Assembly: GCF_963678875.1 (NCBI RefSeq)
Contig: NZ_OY787457.1
Span: 806,001-870,000 of the forward strand
Direction: 5' to 3'
DNA length: 64,000 nt
Origin: an uncultured Hyphomonas sp.
Lineage (GTDB): Bacteria > Pseudomonadota > Alphaproteobacteria > Caulobacterales > Hyphomonadaceae
This document shows, piece by piece, positions 34,510-42,622 of this stretch; position 1 is the stretch's first letter; each line of letters opens with the position of its first letter. The position numbers and the translations under genes were made by a program. Below the pieces are notes generated by a model. The model saw nothing but the letters and a program-made list of their open reading frames with translations, did no database searches and was not told the DNA's origin.

Positions 34510-34926
34510 TCAGATCGGCCGCGACTGGTCGTAAGGACTGTCGAGCGAGAAGGCGGGGATCAGGGCGACCAGTTCGCCGCCTTCTTCATCCACCAGGTCA
34601 TAGGTGCCCCGCATCATGCCGGACGGTGCCGACAGCGGCGCGCCGGACGTGTAGCTGAACCGTTCGCCTGGCCCGAGTGTCGGCGTCTGACCGATCACGC
34701 CTTCACCATCCACGGCCTGAAGCCGTCCCAGAGCGTCGACGATTTCCCAATGGCGCCGGATGATCGTCCAGGTGCGGTCGCTCTCGTTTTCGACGTCGAC
34801 CGTGTAGGACCACATGAAGCGGCCGGCCGCCGGTTCGGACTCGTCATACATGAATTTCGGGCGCACGCGGATGCGCACTCCGTCGGTGACGTGTTCGTAC
34901 TGAGGTGGGGGCGACCTTCGAGCCAT
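34510..34926 (-). CDS. apaG: ApaG family protein
   Basis: A 138-residue protein with one immunoglobulin-like ApaG domain: VRVRPKF near the N terminus, YTVDVENESDRTWTIIRRHWEI, and the GPGERFSYTSG block. Its biochemical role is unsettled; in enterobacteria it is linked to cobalt/magnesium efflux and to Ap4A phenotypes. It converges with the DsbA-like gene with almost no gap. Confidence 0.93.
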   Translation of the reverse strand: MARRSPPPQYEHVTDGVRIRVRPKFMYDESEPAAGRFMWSYTVDVENESDRTWTIIRRHWEIVDALGRLQAVDGEGVIGQTPTLGPGERFSYTSGAPLSAPSGMMRGTYDLVDEEGGELVALIPAFSLDSPYDQSRPI

Positions 34927-34950
34927 TCGGTGAAATTGCCCGCTGTTTAT

Positions 34951-36153
34951 TTACACCTTGTTAAGAGCCTGGATCAGGTCCGATTCAAGGTCGTCTGTGT
35001 CTTCAAGGCCCACCGAGAAGCGGATCCAGGAGCGGTCCAGCCCCATGCTTGCCTGCTCCTCGTCGCTGAGGGCGCGGTGCGTCGTGGTGGACGGGTGGCA
35101 GGCCAGCGATTTGGTGTCGCCGAGATTGTTGCAGATATCGACCAGTTCCAGCGCGTTGAGGAAACGGAAGGCTGCTTCCTGTCCACCCTTCACAGACAGG
35201 GCCATCATCGTGCCGCCCATGCGCATCTGTTTCTTGTGTATTTCGTAATGCGGGTGATCCTTGCGGTGCGGATAGCGCACGGCGGAAATGGTGGCATGAT
35301 CGGCAATGGCATCGGCGAGGCGCGCCGCTGACCGGGCCTGTGCTTCCACACGCAGTTGCAGGGTTTCGAGGCCTTTCAGCACGACCCAGGCGTTAAACGG
35401 CGAGGCGGCCGGGCCCATATGGCGCAGCCATGGATCGTAGACCTCACTCATCCGCGTTTCGTCACAAAGGATCGCACCCGCCATGACCCGGCCCTGGCCA
35501 TCCATGTGCTTGGTGGCGGAATAGACGACGACATCTGCGCCAAGCTCCAGCGGCTTCTGCAGGATCGGAGTCGCGAACACATTGTCCACCACGAGCAGGG
35601 CGCCCGCCTTGCGGCAGAGTTCCGACACGGCGGCGATGTCCACGCCGTCCAGCAGCGGGTTGGCGGGGCTTTCGATCAGCACCAGCTGGCAACCCTTGGC
35701 GATCTCGCGTTCCCAGGCGTCCATATCGGCGCCGTCGACGAAGACCGTCTCAATGCCGTATTTCGGCATCTGGTTGGCGATGATCCAGCGGCAGGAGCCG
35801 AAGAGTGCCGTCGCAGCCACGACACGGTCGCCCGCTTTCAATGGGGCCATGATGGCCGAGGAGATCGCGCCCATGCCGGACCCGGTGACGCGGCAGGTTT
35901 CGGCGCCTTCGATCAGGGCGAGGCGCTGTTGCAGCATTTCACAGGTCGGGCTGCCATAGCGGGAATAGACGAATCCCGGCTCATCGCCTGCCATGCGGCG
36001 CATCGCCTGTTCGGCGCTGTCATACGCGTAACCCGAGGTGAGATAGAGCGCTTCGGCGATCTCCCCATGCTCGGAGCGCATGAGGCCGCCGCGCACCGCT
36101 TTGGTGGCAGGTTTCCAGCCTTTTTTGGCGTCTCCGCCCGATGCGTCTGCCAT
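34951..36153 (-). CDS. metZ: O-succinylhomoserine sulfhydrylase
   Basis: PLP enzyme of the Cys/Met metabolism family, 400 residues. It makes homocysteine directly from O-succinylhomoserine and sulfide. The PLP lysine lies in YSATKHMDGQGR, and the N-terminal block ATKAVRGG and YSRYGSPTCEML are typical for this branch. Cystathionine gamma-synthase or a related lyase is an alternative, but MetZ-type sequence features (TSGYAYDSAEQA) favour the call. Confidence 0.88.
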   Translation of the reverse strand: MADASGGDAKKGWKPATKAVRGGLMRSEHGEIAEALYLTSGYAYDSAEQAMRRMAGDEPGFVYSRYGSPTCEMLQQRLALIEGAETCRVTGSGMGAISSAIMAPLKAGDRVVAATALFGSCRWIIANQMPKYGIETVFVDGADMDAWEREIAKGCQLVLIESPANPLLDGVDIAAVSELCRKAGALLVVDNVFATPILQKPLELGADVVVYSATKHMDGQGRVMAGAILCDETRMSEVYDPWLRHMGPAASPFNAWVVLKGLETLQLRVEAQARSAARLADAIADHATISAVRYPHRKDHPHYEIHKKQMRMGGTMMALSVKGGQEAAFRFLNALELVDICNNLGDTKSLACHPSTTTHRALSDEEQASMGLDRSWIRFSVGLEDTDDLESDLIQALNKV

Positions 36154-36217
36154 GGCAGCTTATTCCTTGTGTTTCCGTGTTTCGCCCTTATGCCTGAGAA
36201 GGCGAGGGGTGCAAGTG

Positions 36218-37234
36218 ATGCCACAGGATACAGGTGTTCTTCCTGACCGGGAAATCGAGGCGCTGGTAGCTTCCGGCGCCATCCGGACGGACACGCCGCT
36301 GGACGAAGGACAGGTCCAGCCGGCGAGCCTTGATCTGCGTCTGGCAGAGGATGCTTACCGTCTGCGGGCGAGTTTCCTGCCTGGCAAGGAGCGCACCGTC
36401 GCCGAGATGCTGCAGGAGCCCGGCATCCACCTCCACAGGATCGACCTGACACAGGAAGGTGCCGTTCTGGAGACGGGCTGTGTCTACCTCGTGCCGCTGC
36501 AGGAGCATCTGCGCCTGCCAGCCGGAATTGCTGCGCGGGCAAACCCGAAAAGCTCGACCGGCCGGATCGACGTGTTCACGCGGCTGGTCACCAACCGGTC
36601 CCGCGCGTTCGATGAAGTGCCCACTGGATACTCCGGCCCGCTCTATCTCGAAGTCTCGCCGCGGACGTTCCCGATCATGGTGCGCCCGGGGGACCGGCTC
36701 GCGCAGATCCGGTTCAAGAAGAAAAAGCCGGAAGCGCTGAAAGAGAAAGTCGTCTCCATTGATCTGGAGCCCCCGGAAAGCCAACCGGCGGGTTACCGGG
36801 CGAAACACCATTCCGGCGTTGTGGACCTGCGCGGCATCGGTGCGCATGACGCAGCCCAGTTCTGGGAACCGGTCTATCCGCGTGACGGGCGTATCGTGCT
36901 GAACCCGGAAGAATTCTATATCCTCGTCAGCCGCGAGACCGTGAAAGTGGCCCCGAACGAGGCCGCGGAAATGGCCCCCATCGCGCCGGAGCTGGGCGAG
37001 TTCCGTGCACACTATGCCGGCTTCTTCGATCCGGGCTTCGGTACGAATACCGGCGGCAGCCGCGCGGTGCTGGAAGTGCGTTCGCGCGATGTGCCGTTCA
37101 TTCTGGAACATGGCCAGCCGGTCGCGAAGCTGATCTACGAGCCAATGATGGGCAAGCCTGGCGCGCTCTATGGCGGCAAGGGATCAAACTATCAGGGACA
37201 GGGCCTGAAATTGTCGAAGCACTTCAAGCTTTAA
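36218..37234 (+). CDS. dcd: 2'-deoxycytidine 5'-triphosphate deaminase, long two-domain form
   Basis: A 338-residue protein of the long Dcd family. It deaminates dCTP to dUTP for thymidylate supply. It is nearly twice the length of E. coli Dcd and appears as two dUTPase-like halves: the first with ANPKSSTGRIDVFTRLVT and GYSGPLYLEV, the second with HYAGFFDPGFG and the following SRAVLEVRS. The start is ATG 36218; the longer frame would overlap metZ. It is divergent from metZ. Confidence 0.9.
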   Translation: MPQDTGVLPDREIEALVASGAIRTDTPLDEGQVQPASLDLRLAEDAYRLRASFLPGKERTVAEMLQEPGIHLHRIDLTQEGAVLETGCVYLVPLQEHLRLPAGIAARANPKSSTGRIDVFTRLVTNRSRAFDEVPTGYSGPLYLEVSPRTFPIMVRPGDRLAQIRFKKKKPEALKEKVVSIDLEPPESQPAGYRAKHHSGVVDLRGIGAHDAAQFWEPVYPRDGRIVLNPEEFYILVSRETVKVAPNEAAEMAPIAPELGEFRAHYAGFFDPGFGTNTGGSRAVLEVRSRDVPFILEHGQPVAKLIYEPMMGKPGALYGGKGSNYQGQGLKLSKHFKL

Positions 37235-37749
37235 GCCCCGTTGCGCGGCGTGGCCGTCAGTTCGTGGATGCGGGCGACAAGCGGATCAATCGCGGATTTG
37301 TCCATATAGTCGAACCCGTGAAGTTCGTCCTTCCGGCCTTCCGGGTCCTTGTTCATCATGGCGCCGATCTTCAGGACCGTGCGCGTCCACCAGCCAACGG
37401 AATTGATGTCGAGCCGGCCCTGAAAGGCAAAGCGCTCTGCGTGAGAGACAAGACTGGTGGGCAGGCTGTCATGCACCCACCCGTCGAGTTTCGGGCCGGG
37501 CGCTGCACCTGACACGGTATAGATGAGGACCGGCCGGTTCAGCAGGTTTGGCAAGTGCCGGGCGACCCATTTCCGGATGGTGAGCTTGTATATGATGACC
37601 GAGCTACCAAGGACCACGAAGTCGAAGTCTGCCGGATCGGCATTCGCACGTTTGGCGTTGAAGACCGGCAGGCCGGTGGCCTCACTGATCCAGTCGGCAT
37701 ATTGCGCTGTGCTGCCATACTGGCCGGAGTAGAATATCGCGCCCTTCAT
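37231..37749 (-). CDS. Flavodoxin-domain protein
   Basis: A 172-residue flavodoxin-like protein. The FMN phosphate loop is IFYSGQYGSTAQYADWI at the N terminus, and the central VVLGSSVIIYKLTIRKWVARH is seen in HemG-like menaquinone-dependent protoporphyrinogen dehydrogenases. That activity is possible but not shown. GGAGGCAGC is upstream of the ATG. The end overlaps the dcd stop codon. Confidence 0.75.
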   Translation of the reverse strand: MKGAIFYSGQYGSTAQYADWISEATGLPVFNAKRANADPADFDFVVLGSSVIIYKLTIRKWVARHLPNLLNRPVLIYTVSGAAPGPKLDGWVHDSLPTSLVSHAERFAFQGRLDINSVGWWTRTVLKIGAMMNKDPEGRKDELHGFDYMDKSAIDPLVARIHELTATPRNGA

Positions 37750-37781
37750 GCTGCCTCCATTCCGGAGCGCAGTATACGTTA

Positions 37782-37813
37782 TTCCCGGGGAATCCGAAAC
37801 CATCCCCCGGGAA
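37782..37813. terminator. GC-rich inverted repeat downstream of the GST gene
   Basis: TTCCCGGGG pairs with CCCCGGGAA around a 14-nt loop, with no T-run on the minus strand. It lies between the GST and flavodoxin genes and may act as a weak terminator. Confidence 0.45.
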
Positions 37814-37849
37814 ATCCGGCTCGCATGATCAGCTCACGGTGGATGTTGA

Positions 37850-38590
37850 TCAGGCGGGTTCCTGCTCCAGCGCGGGCCATTCCGGCCAGGTCGCATGCCC
37901 GAAATAGCGGGACGTCATCCGGTCAAGATAGGCGACGAGGTTATCGTGCTTGCGAACCAGGCCGCTCAGCGGCGTGTCGAAGAACTCCGTTGCGCAGGAA
38001 ATCAGCACCGCGGCCACCGCAGCATCGGCGCAGGTTGGGGCGTCACCCAGCAAATAGTCCTGATCGCCCAGTTGCAGTGCGATGGCGCCGATGTCCCAGT
38101 CGGCGAGTTGCATGCGTTCGGCCTCGGTGAAGCGGCCCGTGCCTTCACCCATATTGGTTGCGGTGACACCGTCGCGGACTTCCTTCAGCACCGATGGCCG
38201 GGCGGGTGCGGGCACATCGGCGAAGAACTGCGCCGGTCCCTTGTTGAAGTTGTCTTCCTTCATCCAGCGTTCATAGCCCATGATCTTCGTCAGCTGGCCT
38301 TCCGCCATACGCTCCATGGCCCAGCTGAGGGCAATGTCCTTGCCGCTCATGCCGTCATAGAGGCCTTTGCCGAGTTTCGTTTCATAGTGGTGGCGGATGA
38401 AGTTGCTGTCTTCGATCAGCTGGCCGTCATCGATGACGTAGGGTGCCTTTTGCTTCGGCACGGCATTGAGGTCTGCGATGGCGCGGGTGAATTCCACGCC
38501 CAGCATCTGCAGCTGGATGTCAGCCTTCATGACAAAGGGGCTGGGCGAGGGGCAGTCGAACATGGGGCCCCATCCATAAAGCGTGATCAT
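37850..38590 (-). CDS. Glutathione S-transferase family protein
   Basis: A 246-residue protein with an N-terminal thioredoxin-like GST half (MITLYGWGPMFDCPSPSPFV) and a helical C-terminal half. The N-terminal half looks fairly divergent around the catalytic position. ATG at 38590 follows AGGAG. It is divergent from a YafY-type regulator, with a perfect inverted repeat in between, so it is probably the regulated target. Confidence 0.8.
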   Translation of the reverse strand: MITLYGWGPMFDCPSPSPFVMKADIQLQMLGVEFTRAIADLNAVPKQKAPYVIDDGQLIEDSNFIRHHYETKLGKGLYDGMSGKDIALSWAMERMAEGQLTKIMGYERWMKEDNFNKGPAQFFADVPAPARPSVLKEVRDGVTATNMGEGTGRFTEAERMQLADWDIGAIALQLGDQDYLLGDAPTCADAAVAAVLISCATEFFDTPLSGLVRKHDNLVAYLDRMTSRYFGHATWPEWPALEQEPA

Positions 38591-38637
38591 CGTCTTTCTC
38601 CTGGTTCGGGTTGCGATGAGGACTTGATACCTGAGGC

Positions 38638-38661
38638 CTGCTGACAGCATGGTGTCAGCAG
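38638..38661. promoter_or_regulatory. Operator-like inverted repeat between GST and regulator
   Basis: CTGCTGACA-GCATGG-TGTCAGCAG is a perfect 9-bp inverted repeat with a 6-bp spacer. It lies 22-45 nt upstream of the regulator start and about 50-70 nt upstream of the GST start. The TGACA-N6-TGTCA core fits sites of YafY-type (WYL) regulators. Confidence 0.75.
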
Positions 38662-38682
38662 CGTGGCAGTAGGGCCTATTCC

Positions 38683-39408
38683 ATGAGACGCACCGAGAGA
38701 CTGTTCCAGATCATCCAGATCCTCCGCCGGAAGAACCGCCCGGTGACGGGGCGGGAGTTGGCGGAGGAGCTTGAGACCAGCCTTCGCACGCTCTACCGCG
38801 ACATGGCCGAGCTGATCGCGCAGCGCGTGCCGATCCGCGGGGAGGCAGGCACAGGCTATGTGCTGGACTCCGGCTACGACATGCCGCCGCTGATGCTGAC
38901 GACGGACGAGTTGGAGGCCGCCGTGCTGGGCGCCCGCTGGGTGGCTGCGCGCGGCGATGCGCGGCTGGTGCGCGGGGCAGAGGATTTGATCGCGAAGCTG
39001 TCGACCGCCGTGCCGCTGGATTTGCAGCCCGTCATCATGGATGCAGGGCTCGTCCCGGTCAGCTTCCGCAAGCGGCCGGAGGACTCATTCGATGTGGCGC
39101 TGGTGCGTGAAGCCATCCGTACACAGAAGAAGCTGGATCTTGGTTATGCCGACGAGGCAGGCAATATCACGCGCCGCACGGTGTGGCCGTTCCTGATCGT
39201 TTATGCCGACGACATCCGCATGATGTGTGCCTGGTGCGAGCTGCGAGAGGGCTTCCGCCACTTCCGGACCGACCGGGTACAACAGGTCGAGATGCTGGAG
39301 GCACGCTTCCCGGAACGGGTCGCGCGCCTGCGCAAACGGTGGGAAACGGTCCGAGAGGAAGAGCGCAAGTGTGAAACTACTCGTCCAGATTCAGGCGCAT
39401 CTCGGTGA
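38683..39408 (+). CDS. YafY-type HTH/WYL transcriptional regulator
   Basis: A 241-residue regulator. The N-terminal DeoR-like helix-turn-helix is in LFQIIQILRRKNRPVTGREL and the recognition segment TSLRTLYRDMAEL. The middle and C-terminal regions belong to the WYL domain, a ligand-sensing module. It faces the GST gene across a palindromic operator and probably represses both. Its last 32 nt overlap the convergent GNAT gene. Confidence 0.9.
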   Translation: MRRTERLFQIIQILRRKNRPVTGRELAEELETSLRTLYRDMAELIAQRVPIRGEAGTGYVLDSGYDMPPLMLTTDELEAAVLGARWVAARGDARLVRGAEDLIAKLSTAVPLDLQPVIMDAGLVPVSFRKRPEDSFDVALVREAIRTQKKLDLGYADEAGNITRRTVWPFLIVYADDIRMMCAWCELREGFRHFRTDRVQQVEMLEARFPERVARLRKRWETVREEERKCETTRPDSGASR

Positions 39409-39850
39409 TGTAGGGCGCAAAGCCTGCCTTCTCATAGGCGCGGATGGCGGGCTCATTGGTGGAGTAGACCGTCAGCCGGATCTCGCTGAGGTCATTGGCC
39501 TTCGCCCAGCCGGTCAGGTGATCGATCAGCACCTTGTTCAGTCCCTGGCCGCGATATTCCGGACGGACGAACATGAAGCCCAGGAAGGCATGGTATTCGT
39601 GCTGGATGTAATGCCTCGAACGCTTTTTCTGGGCATAGCCCGACGCGACGATTTCGCCATCCAGCTCCACGACCGACACTTCCGCCTCATCGGAATCGAT
39701 CAACTCGCCGATATCGTAATAGCTGATCGGGTCCGGCTTCAGCGTATGATCATATGGCCGCTCAGCCGTAATGATGCCCTGCTCGAATGCTTTCAGGGTC
39801 GGCAGGTCTTCGCGCGTTGCGGACCGGACGGTGGGTTTGCTCGCCATCAA
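39377..39850 (-). CDS. GNAT family N-acetyltransferase
   Basis: A 157-residue acetyltransferase. The acetyl-CoA loop is FVRPEYRGQGLNKVLIDHL (R/Q-x-x-G-x-G/A-type) and the C-terminal NEPAIRAYEKAGF is typical. It overlaps the upstream SDR gene by 4 nt (ATGA), so they form an operon. The 3' end overlaps the convergent regulator by 32 nt. Its substrate is unknown. Confidence 0.9.
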   Translation of the reverse strand: MMASKPTVRSATREDLPTLKAFEQGIITAERPYDHTLKPDPISYYDIGELIDSDEAEVSVVELDGEIVASGYAQKKRSRHYIQHEYHAFLGFMFVRPEYRGQGLNKVLIDHLTGWAKANDLSEIRLTVYSTNEPAIRAYEKAGFAPYITEMRLNLDE

Positions 39851-40563
39851 TGCGCGGCGGCGACTTCGCGGTAGTTGATCAGCTGGCCCGTCCGCGTCTC
39901 ATCCTTGCTGACCAGTTTGACCAGTTCTGCAGCCACATCGTCCGGTGACGGAATGCTCATCGGGTCTTCGCCGGGCATGGCTTCGGCGCGCATGCCGGTG
40001 CGGGTGCCGCCCGGATTGAACAGGTTCGCGCGCAGGGACAAATTCTCCTGCTCGTCAGCCCAGCCGAGCACCATGGCTTCGAGCCCGGCCTTTGCGGCCT
40101 GGTAGGGGCCCCAGAAGGCACGGGGGTGGCGGGCCACGCTGGATGTTACGAACACGGTGCGCGGGGCGTCCGACTTGTGCAGCCAGGGGGCGAGCGCGCG
40201 GATCAGGTGGAAGTTGGCATTCAGGTTCACCGCAATCGTTTCCTCGAAGCTGCGCGGCCCGCATGTCTCCAGCGGTCCAAGCGTGCCAAGGATGCCCGCA
40301 TTGGCGACGAGGCCATCGAGGCGGCCAAACTGTTCGCCAATCACCTTGCCCAGCGTCTCGATGCCCTTGGTGTCCTTCAGGTCCATCGGCACCAGAACAG
40401 CCTCGCTGCCGAGGGCGCGGATTTCGTCGTCCAGCTTTTCAAGGGCCAGTTTCGAGCGGGCAATGGCGATGACGACGTCACCCTGTTTCGCAAGGTGCAG
40501 GGCGGCAGACCGGCCGATGCCACGGGAGGCGCCGGTCACGAGGATAAGACGGGGTTGGGTCAT
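39847..40563 (-). CDS. Short-chain dehydrogenase/reductase downstream of purF
   Basis: A 238-residue SDR. It has TGASRGIG near the N terminus, NAGILG in the middle and YQAAKAG (YxxxK) as catalytic motif. In alphaproteobacteria it follows cvpA-purF in a conserved order, but its substrate is not known. Confidence 0.92.
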   Translation of the reverse strand: MTQPRLILVTGASRGIGRSAALHLAKQGDVVIAIARSKLALEKLDDEIRALGSEAVLVPMDLKDTKGIETLGKVIGEQFGRLDGLVANAGILGTLGPLETCGPRSFEETIAVNLNANFHLIRALAPWLHKSDAPRTVFVTSSVARHPRAFWGPYQAAKAGLEAMVLGWADEQENLSLRANLFNPGGTRTGMRAEAMPGEDPMSIPSPDDVAAELVKLVSKDETRTGQLINYREVAAAH

Positions 40564-40584
40564 GCCGCGCGTCTAGCGCAGGCC

Positions 40585-42036
40585 TTACGCGTCGTCCAGC
40601 AGGGACAGCTGACGCTCCTTGTCGCTCTCGTCATGCTCGTAATCGACCAGCGGGGTGGGGTATTCGCCGGTAAAGCAATGGTCTGCGAACTGGGGCAGCA
40701 TGTTGTTGCGCACCGGCTCGCCGATGGCCTTGTAGAGGCCCGGAACCGACAGGAAGCCGAGGGAGTCCACCTTCAGCTCACGCACCATTTCCTCATGCGA
40801 GTGAATGGCGGCGAACAGTTCCGATTTTGCGGCCATGTCGATACCGTAGAAATCCGGATTCACGATGGGCGGGCTGGCGGAGCGGAAATGGATTTCCTTG
40901 GCGCCGGCGTCCTTCACCATCTGAACGATCTTTTTCGACGTGTTGCCGCGAACGATGGAGTCGTCCACCAGCACGACGCGCTTGCCTTCCAGAACGGCCT
41001 TGTTCGGGCTGTGCTTCTTGGAGATGGCGCTTTGTCGGCCAGTCTGGGTCGGCTGGATGAAGGTCCGGCCGACATAGTGGTTCCGGATGATGCCCATCTG
41101 GAACGGAATGCCGGAGGCTTCAGAGAATCCGAGCGCTGCAGGCACACCGGAATCCGGCACCGGCACGACGACGTCGGCCTCGGCCATGGTTTCCGCGGCC
41201 AGCTGGTGGCCCATGCGGCGGCGTACTTCATAAATGGAGCGGCCCTGAACAATGCTGTCAGGGCGCGCGAAGTAGACATATTCGAAGATGCAGGGGCTCG
41301 CCGGGCGGGCCTGAGAGAAGCGATGGGATTCAATGCCCTTGTCGGAAATGACGACAATCTCGCCATTCTCGACTTCACGCACGAATTCGGCGCCGATGAT
41401 GTCCAGCGCGCAGGTTTCGGACGCCAGCACGAAGGCGTCGCCAAGGCGGCCGAGGACGAGCGGGCGCAGGCCTACCGGGTCGCGTGCACCGATCAGCTTC
41501 TTTCCGGTCAGGCCGACCAGGGCGTAGCCGCCTTCGACTTTCTGCAGCGCGTCGATCAGGCGTTCGAGGAAACGCGGACGGCTGGAGCGTGCGACGAGGT
41601 GAAGGATCACCTCTGTGTCCATGGTCGACTGGAAGATCGATCCGTCCTGCACCAGCTGGTGGCGCAGTTCGCGGGCGTTGGTCAGGTTGCCATTGTGGGC
41701 CATGGCGAAGCCGCCACCGGCAAGGTCTGCAAAGATCGGCTGGATGTTGCGGAGCATCGGCCGGCCTTGCGTGGAATAGCGGTTGTGACCGATGGCGGCG
41801 TGGCCGGGCAGGCGGGCGCGCAGGTCACCGCCGAAATGTTCGCCCACCATGCCCATGTGGCGCTCGGAGGGAAAACGTTTGCCGTCGAAGGAAGTGATGC
41901 CGCAGGCTTCCTGTCCGCGGTGCTGCAGCGCATGCAGGCCCAGAGCGGTCAGAAGACTCGCTTCGTGGTTTCCGAAGATTCCGAAAACGCCACATTCTTC
42001 GCGGGGCTTGTCGTCATCGTGATCAAAATGGACCAT
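40585..42036 (-). CDS. purF: Amidophosphoribosyltransferase
   Basis: First enzyme of purine synthesis, making phosphoribosylamine from PRPP and glutamine. The 483-residue protein has a short propeptide before Cys15 in REECGVFG, so the N-terminal nucleophile is exposed after cleavage. The PRPP loop is VVLVDDSIVRGNTSKK. ATG 42036 follows AGGAGG; the longer frame lacks family similarity. It is in the minus-strand run after cvpA. Confidence 0.95.
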   Translation of the reverse strand: MVHFDHDDDKPREECGVFGIFGNHEASLLTALGLHALQHRGQEACGITSFDGKRFPSERHMGMVGEHFGGDLRARLPGHAAIGHNRYSTQGRPMLRNIQPIFADLAGGGFAMAHNGNLTNARELRHQLVQDGSIFQSTMDTEVILHLVARSSRPRFLERLIDALQKVEGGYALVGLTGKKLIGARDPVGLRPLVLGRLGDAFVLASETCALDIIGAEFVREVENGEIVVISDKGIESHRFSQARPASPCIFEYVYFARPDSIVQGRSIYEVRRRMGHQLAAETMAEADVVVPVPDSGVPAALGFSEASGIPFQMGIIRNHYVGRTFIQPTQTGRQSAISKKHSPNKAVLEGKRVVLVDDSIVRGNTSKKIVQMVKDAGAKEIHFRSASPPIVNPDFYGIDMAAKSELFAAIHSHEEMVRELKVDSLGFLSVPGLYKAIGEPVRNNMLPQFADHCFTGEYPTPLVDYEHDESDKERQLSLLDDA

Positions 42037-42076
42037 ACGACACGCGCCTCCTGAGTGACAGACTTGCGACAGGGGC

Positions 42077-42622
42077 CTATTGCCCGTTTTCCTCTTCAGA
42101 GGAAAGGGGGGCTTGCACCTCTTTTCCCACCTTCGCTGCTTCAACATTCACGAAATCGGCCATATTCCGCAGCGGCGGATAGCTGATTCCGTTCTGGATG
42201 AAGCTTGGAATCCGGCTCTGTTCGAGCACGAGTCCCAGAAGGACTACAAAGAAAACAAGGGCTACGAAGCCACGCAGCACACCGAACACGGCGCCGGCCA
42301 CATGGTCGAACATGCCGATGCCTTCTGCGCCATGGATATTTTTCGAAAGTCGCTGTCCGATCCACGCAATCAGCACATAAACGATGATGAAGGCCACGAT
42401 CAGCAGAATCACGTCCGCGGTCCAGGGCGCCAGATTCGGCGGCAGCAGGGCGGACAGGTCATCATGGAAGAACACGCGGGCATAATAAGCCGCGGCGAGT
42501 GCGCCGATGAAAGCGCCCAGAGTGGCCAGTTCCCTGAGAAATCCACGGGCAAACCCCATGATCCCTGAGATCACGACAACCGCCAGCGCGATTCCGTCGA
42601 AAGCTGTAATGGACTCAAGCAT
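42077..42622 (-). CDS. cvpA: CvpA family membrane protein
   Basis: A 181-residue inner-membrane protein with four predicted helices and the N-terminal motif GIMGFARGFLRELATLGAF. It was first linked to colicin V production and is more widely a peptidoglycan/envelope-related factor. It overlaps radA by 8 nt and precedes purF, the common order. Confidence 0.9.
   Translation of the reverse strand: MLESITAFDGIALAVVVISGIMGFARGFLRELATLGAFIGALAAAYYARVFFHDDLSALLPPNLAPWTADVILLIVAFIIVYVLIAWIGQRLSKNIHGAEGIGMFDHVAGAVFGVLRGFVALVFFVVLLGLVLEQSRIPSFIQNGISYPPLRNMADFVNVEAAKVGKEVQAPLSSEEENGQ

Noticed and set aside
40126..42054. Long plus-strand reading frame opposite purF and the SDR gene
   Set aside because: It spans two clear minus-strand genes and shows no family features of its own.
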